Source: Herbaspirillum sp. AP02 (lineage in GTDB: Bacteria > Pseudomonadota > Gammaproteobacteria > Burkholderiales > Burkholderiaceae_D). From it: a DNA stretch of 64,000 bases. The stretch spans positions 62,001 to 126,000 of the forward strand of contig NZ_JADWMY010000014.1 of the NCBI RefSeq assembly GCF_015767275.1. The letters are read 5' to 3'. This document shows, in pieces, positions 53,332-61,841 of the stretch. The position numbers and the translations under genes are program-made. Under the pieces are notes generated by a model. The model was not told the DNA's origin. It was given only the letters and a program-made list of their open reading frames with translations, and ran no database searches. Numbering within the stretch: position 1 is the stretch's first letter; the number at the start of each line of letters is the position of its first letter.

Positions 53332-53613
53332 TCAGGCCACGTTCTTGTAGGGAATTGGGCGGTCGGATTCTTCGGCCACGATCTGCATCTCACCGATGCG
53401 GTTGCGCAATTCCTCCCAGGGATGCAGGGGCAGGCCGTCGCGCGCATGCTCGGACTGCACGCGGATGGCCAGCTCCTCGACATCTTCGGCCACGCGTTCC
53501 TGCCAGCGTCGTTCCAGCGCGATGAACAGCACGATGGCCGCCACCAGCCCGCCCATGCACAGCGCAAGCGCGGCATAGATGGCGTACTGCATGATGGCGT
53601 CGATCCAGTCCAT
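53332..53613 (-). CDS. Small membrane protein, 93 residues
   Basis: ATG 53613 follows gaggacc. The product has one N-terminal helix (YAIYAALALCMGGLVAAIVLF), followed by an amphipathic charged region (RRWQERVAEDVEELAIRV) and a tail ESDRPIPYKN. No family was recognised. It is likely an inner-membrane protein with a cytoplasmic coil, similar in size to neighbours in this run. Confidence 0.65.
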   Translation of the reverse strand: MDWIDAIMQYAIYAALALCMGGLVAAIVLFIALERRWQERVAEDVEELAIRVQSEHARDGLPLHPWEELRNRIGEMQIVAEESDRPIPYKNVA

Positions 53614-53707
53614 GTGCGGCCGGTCCTCGTGTGGATGGGTAGGTGAATACCGGGAATGGGCGAATCTTAGATGCGTAACTCAACGATGCCCATCAGGAAA
53701 TGACTGA

Positions 53708-53899
53708 GTCGCCGTCCTGCCACAGGCCAAGCTCATCCGCAGGAACCGTCTCGACCGCCTGCCATGGTCGCGCTGGCACTGGCGCGTGGTCATTGCGCTG
53801 GGCGCATGCCTGGCCCTGCTGGCGGGTGCCTGTGCGCTGCGCTGGGCGGTGGATGCGGAACGGCGCACGCTGGAAGACGTGGCGGAGTGGAAGGACTGA
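53708..53899 (+). CDS. Possible small membrane protein, start uncertain
   Basis: The frame after a TGA at 53705 reads LIRRNRLDRLPWSRWHWR, then a helix VVIALGACLALLAGACAL and tail VDAERRTLEDVAEWKD, ending at 53899. The basic-Trp lead, helix and acidic tail are protein-like, but no ATG, GTG or TTG start precedes the helix, only CTG/ATC. It may be a pseudogene, a non-standard start, or chance. Confidence 0.3.
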   Translation, partial: VAVLPQAKLIRRNRLDRLPWSRWHWRVVIALGACLALLAGACALRWAVDAERRTLEDVAEWKD

Positions 53900-53920
53900 T
53901 CGCCCCGCAGGGCCGCTAGG

Positions 53921-53975
53921 CTAGGGCCTGTTCACATTTAACTACGAGTGCAGATTAAATGTGAACAGGCCCCAG
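53921..53975. repeat. 55-bp hairpin element, copy 2
   Basis: This copy matches the element at 44141-44196 except one deleted T in the left arm and one base change (CCCC for CCCT) at the right end. The loop ACGAGTGC is identical. The minus-strand helicase gene runs into the right arm and takes its stop TAA (53955-53957) from it. Confidence 0.8.
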
Positions 53976-56462
53976 TACCTTCTCGGCGATGCCCGCTCCA
54001 AGGGGCGCCAGCAAGGCCTGCAATTCTTCTTCGCCGAACTTGATGGTGGTGGTGTCATCCCGCCCCAGCATGCCTTCGGCCAGGGCCGACTTGCGCGCCT
54101 GCAGCTCCAGCAGGCGCTCTTCGATACTGCCCTCGATGACCAGCTTGTAGACGAACACCTGGCGCGTCTGACCCAGTCGATGGGCGCGGGCGATGGCCTG
54201 CTCTTCCACGGCCGGATTCCACCAGGGATCGACCAGTACCACGGTATCGGCAGCGGTCAGGTTCAGGCCCACGCCGCCGACCTTCAGGCTCACCAGCATG
54301 AGCGGCACCTGTTGTGCCTGGAAGCGTTCAATCACGGCCCCACGGGCGGCCGGTTCGGTGTCGCCGGTCAGCATCAGGCAGGGCAGCTGCAAGCCCTGCA
54401 GCTCGCTGTCGATGAGCCGCAGCATGCTGGTGAACTGCGAGAACACCAGGATGCGGCGCCCCTCGGCCACCAGCGCCGGCAGGGTATCGCGCAACCACTC
54501 GATCTTGGCGCGCTCCAGCCCCTGGGGCATGCGTCCCTGCTTGAGCAGATAGGGGTCGCAGCAGACCTGGCGCAGCTTCAACAGCGCATCCATCACGCTG
54601 ACCTGCACACTGCCCAGGCCGCGTCGTTCCAGGGCGCGCCGCACCTGCTTGTCGGCGGCCACGCGCACGCTTTCGTAGAGCTCACGCTGGCGCCCCTGCA
54701 GTTGCAGGCGCTCCACGATCTCGATGCGGGCCGGCAATTCCTGCAGCACGTCTTCTTTGCGCCGGCGCAGGATGAAGGGGCGCACCCGCTGCGCCAGCAG
54801 TCGCGCGCGCACGGTCTGGCCCTGCTGTTCGATGGGCTTGCGCCACAGCCGCGCAAAGCTGCGCGCATCGCCGAGAAAGCCCGGCATCAGGAAATGGAAC
54901 TGGCTCCACAGCTCACCCAGATGGTTTTCCAGCGGCGTGCCGGTCATGCAGAGGCGATGCCGGGCATGCAGTCGGCGCGCAGCGGCGGCGCTGCGGGCGC
55001 CGGCATTCTTGACGGTCTGGGCCTCGTCCAGCACGAGCAGATGAAAACGCAACGACAGCAGCGCATCAAGGTCGCGCCACAGCAGGGGATAGGTGGTCAG
55101 CACCAGATCGGCCCGGCCGGCGGCAATCGTGGCGACGTGGCGGGCGCGGTCGTCCCCGTGCAGCACCACCACGCGCAGTGCCGGCGCAATGCGCTGCGCC
55201 TCCTGCTGCCAGTTGAACAACAACGAGGTCGGTACCACCACCAGCGCCGGCAGATCCAGGCGAGCGGCCTGCTGCTCGATCAGCAGGTGCGCCAGCACCT
55301 GGGCGGTCTTGCCCAGGCCCATGTCATCGGCCAGGATGCCGGCCAGGCCGTGCTCACGCAGGTATTGCATCCAGGCCACGCCTTGCAGCTGGTAGCCGCG
55401 CAGGCGCAAACCCAGTCCATCGGGGGCCGCCACCGGCGCGACGCTACCGGCGGCGCGCAGGCGCTGCGCCAGTTGCAGCACGCCGGTCGCGCCGCTCATA
55501 TACCAGGCCGGGCCGCCGTCCAGTGCCTGCAGCGCACCGTGCAGGCTGTCCAGGCGGTGTGCATCCCACGGGGTCAGGCGCAGCGGACCATCCTGGCGCT
55601 TGAGGTCGATCAGCAGATCGAGCAAGGCCAGCACCACCGCCTTGAGTGGACCGGCCATGGCATCGATGCGGCGCCCGCCGGGGGCGCGCAGGGAAATCAC
55701 CGCATGCGGGTCCATGCGCTCGACCTGTTGCGCATCGGCCCAGCGCGGGTCGCGCCGCAGCAGGTCGGCCACCATCGGCGCCACATCCATGGATTGCCCA
55801 TCGACGTCGATGCCGATGGAAAGCAACCAGCGGCCGGTCGGGTCGAGTCCATCGAAGACTTCGCTGGAAAAGGCACGCGGCAACAGAGGCGCGGCCACTT
55901 CGCGGCTGACGACTTCACCGGTATCGGGGCTGACGATGATGCGCCAGGCGCTCACCGGCACGCTCTCGTGGGCGAAGCCGGGGCGCAGGCGCAAGACCCA
56001 GCCCATCTGTTGCAGGCGCGGCGCCTGGTCGGCCCAGAAGTCGCCGAAGAATTCTTCCTGTACCAGCGTCCAGAGCGGGCCGGCGTCATGCAGGGGATTG
56101 CTGGCGCGCCATTGCAGGGCATCTTCGCGCAGGGGTAGGAGACCCATGTCGCGGATGGTCTCCAGCGCCTGTGCTTCAGCCTGGGGATCGCGCACGATAT
56201 GGGCCGGCGTGTAGCCGGCTTCGTCCTCGGCGTGGCCTGTCGGGGCCGGGGTGCTCCAGCGCTGCGCCCCGTCGCCGTAGACCCAGTCGATCTGTGCCAC
56301 CGTGACCAGGGCGCCGCGCGGCCCGAACAGGCCATGGGCACGCATGCCCAGCAGCCCCTCGCCACGGGTGAGGGACTGCAGGGTCAGGCGCGGATGGAAG
56401 GCACTGGGAGAAGGAGAAGGCGGACTGGGCATGCGGCCAAAGGATGTCGACAAAGCGGCCAT
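53955..56462 (-). CDS. SNF2-family DNA-dependent ATPase (helicase-like)
   Basis: This 835-residue protein has a long N-terminal region (to about 350) and the SNF2 core: motif I GILADDMGLGKTAQVLAHLL, motif II VLDEAQTVKNAG, and C-lobe motifs LTGDTEPAARGAVI, LKVGGVGLNLTAAD and QAIARAHRLGQTRQVFVYKLV. These proteins remodel DNA-protein complexes using ATP. The last six codons (LGPVHI) and the stop are in the hairpin element, so the natural C-terminus was probably altered. The start at 56462 is the first ATG; a later one at 56432 is possible. Confidence 0.9.
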   Translation of the reverse strand: MAALSTSFGRMPSPPSPSPSAFHPRLTLQSLTRGEGLLGMRAHGLFGPRGALVTVAQIDWVYGDGAQRWSTPAPTGHAEDEAGYTPAHIVRDPQAEAQALETIRDMGLLPLREDALQWRASNPLHDAGPLWTLVQEEFFGDFWADQAPRLQQMGWVLRLRPGFAHESVPVSAWRIIVSPDTGEVVSREVAAPLLPRAFSSEVFDGLDPTGRWLLSIGIDVDGQSMDVAPMVADLLRRDPRWADAQQVERMDPHAVISLRAPGGRRIDAMAGPLKAVVLALLDLLIDLKRQDGPLRLTPWDAHRLDSLHGALQALDGGPAWYMSGATGVLQLAQRLRAAGSVAPVAAPDGLGLRLRGYQLQGVAWMQYLREHGLAGILADDMGLGKTAQVLAHLLIEQQAARLDLPALVVVPTSLLFNWQQEAQRIAPALRVVVLHGDDRARHVATIAAGRADLVLTTYPLLWRDLDALLSLRFHLLVLDEAQTVKNAGARSAAAARRLHARHRLCMTGTPLENHLGELWSQFHFLMPGFLGDARSFARLWRKPIEQQGQTVRARLLAQRVRPFILRRRKEDVLQELPARIEIVERLQLQGRQRELYESVRVAADKQVRRALERRGLGSVQVSVMDALLKLRQVCCDPYLLKQGRMPQGLERAKIEWLRDTLPALVAEGRRILVFSQFTSMLRLIDSELQGLQLPCLMLTGDTEPAARGAVIERFQAQQVPLMLVSLKVGGVGLNLTAADTVVLVDPWWNPAVEEQAIARAHRLGQTRQVFVYKLVIEGSIEERLLELQARKSALAEGMLGRDDTTTIKFGEEELQALLAPLGAGIAEKVLGPVHI

Positions 56463-56549
56463 TGTAGGGCGCTTCGTGGGCGAAGTGCAGGCGCGGGGAG
56501 CTGCTACGCGATGGGAGAGACGACGCGAGCCCGGAGGACCGAAGGCAGC

Positions 56550-56729
56550 TTACCTGGCCGGCGGAGTGATGCAGAAGTCCAGCATGCCGAAGGGCGTGCG
56601 CCCTTCACCGGTGGCCCATACCCACACCGCCCAGCACAACAGGCCGCACACCAGCAGCAGGGCCAGCACGATGTGCAGTCCGGAGGCTTTGCGCAAGACG
56701 TCTTCGACGCGGTCAAAGAGGGCGGTCAT
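56550..56729 (-). CDS. Small membrane protein, 59 residues
   Basis: From ATG 56729 the product reads TALFDRVEDVLRKASGLH, then a helix VLALLLVCGLLCWAVWVW and a tail GEGRTPFGMLDFCITPPAR. One membrane segment is predicted. There is no good Shine-Dalgarno. A longer frame upstream adds a Pro/Ser-rich lead and is not preferred. Function unknown. Confidence 0.5.
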   Translation of the reverse strand: MTALFDRVEDVLRKASGLHIVLALLLVCGLLCWAVWVWATGEGRTPFGMLDFCITPPAR

Positions 56730-56917
56730 GGATGAGCTGGGGAATAAGGAAGCGGGACGAGGGGAGAAAAGTAACAACCAGCATTCTAGCCAAGGCCGAA
56801 CGCCGATGTAATGGGACAAATTGACGCAGTGTCAGGCTGGCAATATCGGGAAACATTGACGCAGCCTGCTCTGTTACCCTAGAGCACTTCCCCCCCCAAC
56901 CCACACACCTTCACGCC

Positions 56918-57448
56918 ATGACTACCGCCCTGCTCATCATCGATGTCCAGCACGCCCTGTGCACCGGTCCCGACGCCGTCGTCAACGGCGAGCTCACCAT
57001 CGCCAACATCAACCGGCTGTCGGAGAAAGCGCGTGCCGCCGGGCAGCCTGTGATCTTCGTGCAGCACGAGGACCAGGGTGCCTTGCTGCAGGGTAGCCCC
57101 GGTTGGCAACTGGCATCGGGCCTGCAGCGGCATGCGACGGATTTGGACGTGCGCAAGCGTGGTTCGGATGCCTTCCATCACACCGGGCTGGAAGCGCTGC
57201 TGCGCTCGCTGGGTGTGACGCAACTGGTGGTGTGCGGCATGCAGACCGAGTTCTGCGTGGAATCCACGGTGCGGCGCGCGCTGGCGCTGGGCTTTCCGGT
57301 GACGCTGGCGGCTGATGGCCACACTACCGCGCCCAACGGCGTGCTGTCGGTGGCCGATGTGGTGGCGCATCACCACGCCACGCTGTCCAACCTGGGGGCC
57401 TATGGCGTACGCACCACCATCACGCCGGTGGCCGAGATCGCCTTCTGA
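56918..57448 (+). CDS. Isochorismatase-fold cysteine hydrolase
   Basis: This 176-residue protein has the full triad: D9 in LLIIDVQHALCTG, K80 in LDVRKRGSDAFHHTG, and C113 in VCGMQTEFCVESTVRRAL. This is a typical compact member (nicotinamidase/isochorismatase superfamily) that hydrolyses amides, imides or enol ethers through a Cys thioester. The start lacks a strong Shine-Dalgarno (ccacacaccttcacgcc). The substrate is unknown. It is convergent with the DadA-like gene. Confidence 0.87.
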   Translation: MTTALLIIDVQHALCTGPDAVVNGELTIANINRLSEKARAAGQPVIFVQHEDQGALLQGSPGWQLASGLQRHATDLDVRKRGSDAFHHTGLEALLRSLGVTQLVVCGMQTEFCVESTVRRALALGFPVTLAADGHTTAPNGVLSVADVVAHHHATLSNLGAYGVRTTITPVAEIAF

Positions 57449-57462
57449 TCGCGGTGACGCCC

Positions 57463-58749
57463 TCAGAAGCGCTGCGCGCTGAAGGGTGACAGGTCGATCT
57501 CCGGGGGCTGCCCGGTCAGCAGTTGGGCGACGATGCGACCGGTGCGGGCCGAGCAACCCAGTCCGATATGGCCGTGACCATAGGCATGGATGATGTCGCG
57601 GCTGGCACTGGCGTGGCCGATGCAGGGCATGCCATCGGGCGTACTGGGACGCCGGCCCAGCCAGAATTGCACATCCTCCGGGGCCAGCGTGCGGGGCAGG
57701 CCGGGGAAGAGCTTGAGGGCGATGTCGCGCATGATCTCGCCCCGGCGCCAGTCCGGCGCGGCCTCGAAGGAGGCGAATTCCACCTGGCCGGCGATGCGCA
57801 GCCCCGTTTCCATCTGGGTGGCGATGACCTTGAATTCGGACACCATCATCGGCGTGCGTGCGGTGGCCTGCAGTTGCTGGCCACGGATCACGGCGTGGTA
57901 ACCACGCTCGCTCTCCAGTTGCACCCGGTCGCCCGCCTGCGCAGCCAGGGCCTTGGAGCGTGCACCGGCAGCGATCACGGCAGCATCGCAGGCGATCTCG
58001 CCCTGTTCGGTCAGCACCGCTTTCAGGCGCCCCTGCTCGACCCGGAAACCGCTGGCGCGACCGCTGATGCGGGTGGCGCCGCGTGCCAGCACATAGGCTT
58101 GCAGCGCCTGCATGTAGGCGCCAGGATTCTTGCAGTGACCGGCCTCGTCCACATGCACCGCGAAGCCGAAGGCCGGATCGAGATCGGGCTCGCGGCGACG
58201 CAGGCTCTCGCCTTCCAGCTCCTGCCAGGTGATGCCCAGTTCGCGCCGCACGCCCCAGCCGAAGGCGTCGTTGTCGAAGTGCCGGCGCGAGCGATAGACG
58301 TGCAAGACGCCCGTGGTATCGATCAGGTGGGCCACGCCGGCACGGCGCGCCACCTCCAGGTGCAGGTTGCGGGCATCGGCCACCAGCGTGCGCAGGGCGC
58401 GGGCCGTGCTGCGGATGCGCTCACGCCGGGCGCTGGCCAGGTTGCGCAGCAGCCAGGGCGTCAGACGGGGCAGGTAGCGCCAGCGGATCGACAACGGACC
58501 CAGCGGGTCCTTCAGGTAGCCCGGCACTTTTTTCCACATGCCCGGCTCCACCGGGGGGATCACCGAATGCGAGGACAGCCAGCCGGCATTGCCGTAGCTG
58601 GACGCTTCTTCGCTACCGGCCTCGTTGAAGTCCAGCAGGCTGACCTGCAGCCCCTCGTCCAGCGCATGGATGGCACTCATGAGGCCCACGGCACCGGTGC
58701 CGATGACGACGACGTGGCGGGGAAAGACGATTTCCGGGGTGATGGACAT
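57463..58749 (-). CDS. FAD-dependent D-amino acid dehydrogenase-like (DadA family)
   Basis: The start at 58749 gives 428 residues; an in-frame ATG at 58776 is possible. The N-terminal FAD fold is HVVVIGTGAVGLMSAIHALDEG; later EEASSYGNAGWLS and the C-terminal GHIGLGCSARTGRIVAQLL are DadA-like. It probably oxidises a D-amino acid to the keto acid on the inner-membrane side and passes electrons to the respiratory chain. It stands alone and convergent with the cysteine hydrolase gene. Confidence 0.87.
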   Translation of the reverse strand: MSITPEIVFPRHVVVIGTGAVGLMSAIHALDEGLQVSLLDFNEAGSEEASSYGNAGWLSSHSVIPPVEPGMWKKVPGYLKDPLGPLSIRWRYLPRLTPWLLRNLASARRERIRSTARALRTLVADARNLHLEVARRAGVAHLIDTTGVLHVYRSRRHFDNDAFGWGVRRELGITWQELEGESLRRREPDLDPAFGFAVHVDEAGHCKNPGAYMQALQAYVLARGATRISGRASGFRVEQGRLKAVLTEQGEIACDAAVIAAGARSKALAAQAGDRVQLESERGYHAVIRGQQLQATARTPMMVSEFKVIATQMETGLRIAGQVEFASFEAAPDWRRGEIMRDIALKLFPGLPRTLAPEDVQFWLGRRPSTPDGMPCIGHASASRDIIHAYGHGHIGLGCSARTGRIVAQLLTGQPPEIDLSPFSAQRF

Positions 58750-58918
58750 GGGCGGATGTGGCAAGCAAAGCAGCATGATACGAGAACTTGCCGACAGGCG
58801 TCATGCATGAACCGCCGGCCAGGATTGACCCGGTCCATTGACCCGACCACCGGCTCCCCCTAAGATCGGCATCCTGCATCCCTCTGCCACCATCCCTACC
58901 ATCCACAGGAGAACGAGC

Positions 58919-59305
58919 ATGATCGACCACACCGGTATCTTCGTCAGCGATTTCGAGAAGAGCAAGGCCTTCTACCAGGCGGCACTGGCCCCCATCGGTT
59001 ACACCCTGGTCATGGAATTGTCGGCGGCGGTGACCGGCCATACGGATGTGGCGGGCTTTGGCGAGAACGGCAAACCCGACTTCTGGATCAGTCGCGGCAC
59101 GCCCAACCAGCCGCCGCTGCATATCGCCTTCCGCGCCGAGACCCGTGCTCCGGTACAGGCCTTCCACGCAGCGGCACTGGCCCAGGGCGGGCGTGACAAC
59201 GGCGGCCCCGGCATCCGCGCCCATTACCATCCGAATTACTACGGCGCCTTCGTCCTCGATCCGGACGGGCACAACATCGAAGTCGTCTGCCATTGCCCGG
59301 CCTGA
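58919..59305 (+). CDS. VOC-family (glyoxalase-fold) protein
   Basis: ATG 58919 follows caggagaac. The 128-residue product starts IDHTGIFVSDFEKSKAFYQAAL with the metal-ligand His and ends YYGAFVLDPDGHNIEVVCH with the Glu, matching the two-beta-alpha-beta-beta-beta VOC fold. It shares a direction with the SRPBCC gene 120 bases downstream. The substrate is unknown. Confidence 0.88.
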   Translation: MIDHTGIFVSDFEKSKAFYQAALAPIGYTLVMELSAAVTGHTDVAGFGENGKPDFWISRGTPNQPPLHIAFRAETRAPVQAFHAAALAQGGRDNGGPGIRAHYHPNYYGAFVLDPDGHNIEVVCHCPA

Positions 59306-59425
59306 AACAGACGCGGCACTGTCGCGCTTGACAGCATCACCGGAGCGGCGGAGGCTGGCATGCGCCGGCCCCGTTGCCGTCCTGCAGCCCGTCGCCATCC
59401 ATCCGCCAGCCCAAGGAGACCCCGC

Positions 59426-59881
59426 ATGAGCCAGCCCCATACCGTCAAGATCTTCCGCGTCCTGCGGGCCAAGCCGGAGCGCGTCTATCGCGCTTTTCTG
59501 GATCCCGATGCCATGGTGAAATGGCTGCCGCCCCATGGCTTCACCGGCAAGGTCCATCACATGGATGCGCGGGTAGGTGGCTCGCACAAGATGTCGTTCA
59601 CCAATTTCAGCACGGGTCAATCGCACTCCTTTGGCGGCACCTATGTCGAGCTGGTGCCGCATGAGCGCATCGTCTATACCGACAAGTTCGATGATCCCAA
59701 TCTGCCGGGGGAGATGAAGGTCACCATCAGCATCGCCGCCAACCTGGTGGGCAGCGAACTGACGGTGGTGCAGCAGGGCATACCGCCGACGATCCCGCTG
59801 GAATTCTGCTATGCAGGCTGGCAGGAATCGCTGCAGCTGCTGGCGCAACTGGTCGATCCGGAAATCCCGGACGGCGCCTGA
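59426..59881 (+). CDS. SRPBCC/AHSA1-family protein
   Basis: From ATG 59426 (aaggagaccc upstream) the product has 151 residues: IFRVLRAKPERVYRAFLDPDAMVKWLPPHGFTG, GTYVELVPHERIVYTDKFDDPN, and the C-terminal helix GWQESLQLLAQLVDPEI. This is the helix-grip fold of AHSA1-like proteins, which bind hydrophobic ligands. It is co-directional with the VOC gene. A longer frame upstream is not preferred. Confidence 0.88.
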   Translation: MSQPHTVKIFRVLRAKPERVYRAFLDPDAMVKWLPPHGFTGKVHHMDARVGGSHKMSFTNFSTGQSHSFGGTYVELVPHERIVYTDKFDDPNLPGEMKVTISIAANLVGSELTVVQQGIPPTIPLEFCYAGWQESLQLLAQLVDPEIPDGA

Positions 59882-59891
59882 TTCCACCGCC

Positions 59892-61613
59892 TCACTGTCC
59901 CTGACCGGCCGCCTCGTTGTAGCGCAGCGTGCGCGGCTGGTAGGGCTGGCCGTTGATGCGCCGCAGCTGGTGGAAGTGGGCGCTGACGAAGCGCTCGCTG
60001 AGGATGTCGTGGCGGGCGTCGTAGTAGAGCGACTCCACCCCCAGCAGGCCGAGTACCGTGTGCTCCATCTGGTCGGTCTGGTAGGGACGGTATTCGAGCT
60101 GGGCCTTTTCCTCCGGGCTCTTGCCGATGAAGGAGCGGGTCCAGGCCAACATCGGGATTTCATAGCCGGTGGCATCGGCCACCGACTGCCCGGCGTGGTT
60201 GCGGGTGTGCCCGACCTCCTGCGCATGGTCGGAGCTGAAGAGCAGGCTGGCATTGTCTTCGCGCGCGTCGTTCATGGTCAGCCTGAGCATGCTGCCGACC
60301 ACGTAGTCGTTGTAGGCCATGGCGTTGTCGTACTCGTTGCGCAGCTGCCGTATCCAGGCCGAGCGATCGGCGTTCTCCAGCCGTTCGGCCACGCTGTCGC
60401 GCAGGCTGTCGAAGCGAGCGTACTGGCTGGGGTAGCGCATGTCGTAGGTGGGATGGGCGCCCAGCAGGTGCACCACGATCAGCTTCTTCGGGGCCGGGTC
60501 CTGCAAGGCGGCTTCCAGGGCCGGCAAGAGGTTGCCGTCGAAATTGTTTTCCCCGCGCCCGGCCCCCTTGTTGATGAAGACCTGATGATCGGCGCGCCGC
60601 GAGACCAGTCCCAGCCAGCCGTCATTGGGTGGCTGATTGGATAGCCAGTGGATGCGGAAGCCGGCCTCGCGCGCCAGCATCAGCACGTCCGGCTTGCGGT
60701 TCCAGGCCTGCGGGTCGTTCAGGTCGGCCGGAGTCAGCATCTTCATCAGCGAGGCCATGGTGGCCGGCTCCGAGGAGACTACGTCACGGAACACGAGCAG
60801 ATCCTTGCGCATGGCCTCCAGCGTGGGCGAGGTGGGACGCTCGTAACCATACAGCGACATGTTGGCACGGTTGAGACTCTCGCCGATGACCCACACCACG
60901 GTGTTGCGTTCGGGACCGCGATAGCGCACCTGCCACTCCGACTTCTGCGCCATGTTACGCGCCACGTTCTCTTCCATGTGGGCGGCCTGGGCCATCTGGT
61001 CGCGGTAGTCCAGGTAGCGGATGGGCCAGAACAGCAAGGGGTTTTCCTTGGCCATGGTGGGATTGAAATGCAGCGCGATGAAGATCGCCAGCAGGCCGCC
61101 GACACCGGACACCCCGCGCCAGCCCCAGGCCGGTGCCGGCTGCCCCGCCTCGCTCCGGCGCACGCGGCGCTCGGCCAGCCACAATGCACCCCACGTCAGC
61201 AACAGCAAACCCGCCGCCTCGCCCACGTCGCGCCCATTGTGGCGAAAGAATTCGCTGCTCTCGGCGGGATTGGTATTGAAGATGGCCTGCAGCACCAGTA
61301 CCGGGTTGGGCCGCAGCCCGAAGTAGTCGCGCAGGAAACCCTTGATGGCGGCATCCAGCAAGAACAGGCCGATGATGCACAGGCTGGCCGCCGAGAACCA
61401 GCCCGGCCGACGCCGCAGAGCGGGAAAGACCAGGCACAGGCCGGCGATGCCCGGCAAGGCCGTGGCCATGAGCACGCTGCTCTTGGCCAGCTCGTTGGCG
61501 CTGATGCGACCCAGCGCCCAGAACACCGCCAGGCCGATCAGGCCCAGCAACAGTCGTTTGAGCAATTTGTTCAATGCTGTCTTTCCGCCGCCCAGTCGGC
61601 AAATGGCTGTCAT
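59892..61613 (-). CDS. Phosphoethanolamine transferase-like sulfatase-fold membrane enzyme
   Basis: This 573-residue protein has about five N-terminal helices (to about 190) and a periplasmic alkaline-phosphatase-fold domain. The metal site VVWVIGESLNRANMSLYGYERPT carries Glu; the nucleophile Thr is in SSEPATMASLMKML; the later HLLGAHPTYDMRYP and LLFSSDHAQEVG (Asp-His) complete the zinc ligands. This group (EptA/CptA-like) transfers phosphoethanolamine to lipid A or core sugars. The acceptor is unknown. The start codon and its context are weak. Confidence 0.87.
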   Translation of the reverse strand: MTAICRLGGGKTALNKLLKRLLLGLIGLAVFWALGRISANELAKSSVLMATALPGIAGLCLVFPALRRRPGWFSAASLCIIGLFLLDAAIKGFLRDYFGLRPNPVLVLQAIFNTNPAESSEFFRHNGRDVGEAAGLLLLTWGALWLAERRVRRSEAGQPAPAWGWRGVSGVGGLLAIFIALHFNPTMAKENPLLFWPIRYLDYRDQMAQAAHMEENVARNMAQKSEWQVRYRGPERNTVVWVIGESLNRANMSLYGYERPTSPTLEAMRKDLLVFRDVVSSEPATMASLMKMLTPADLNDPQAWNRKPDVLMLAREAGFRIHWLSNQPPNDGWLGLVSRRADHQVFINKGAGRGENNFDGNLLPALEAALQDPAPKKLIVVHLLGAHPTYDMRYPSQYARFDSLRDSVAERLENADRSAWIRQLRNEYDNAMAYNDYVVGSMLRLTMNDAREDNASLLFSSDHAQEVGHTRNHAGQSVADATGYEIPMLAWTRSFIGKSPEEKAQLEYRPYQTDQMEHTVLGLLGVESLYYDARHDILSERFVSAHFHQLRRINGQPYQPRTLRYNEAAGQGQ

Positions 61614-61841
61614 CGGGAAATGGATTGCGGCGCCGGCGCTCCCCTGCGCCCAGTCACCGGTGCTGCTTGTGGCGTCCTTTACGTCCTTCAGTTTGTTCAG
61701 GCCTCACATGCGCGGCATGCGCGATAGGACAAGCTCAGCGATAATTCGTTTCCAGGGCGCGAGGATAACATTGCACAACAGGAACCCGCGTCCGGTGCGG
61801 ACTTGCCACTCTACCGAATTCCCCCTTTCGAAAGGAACACC

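Noticed and set aside
53961..56138. Very long plus-strand open frame (about 725 residues) opposite the SNF2 gene
   Set aside because: It is an antisense shadow in GC-rich DNA; its His/Gln/Ala-rich composition has no domain logic, and the minus strand holds clear SNF2 motifs.
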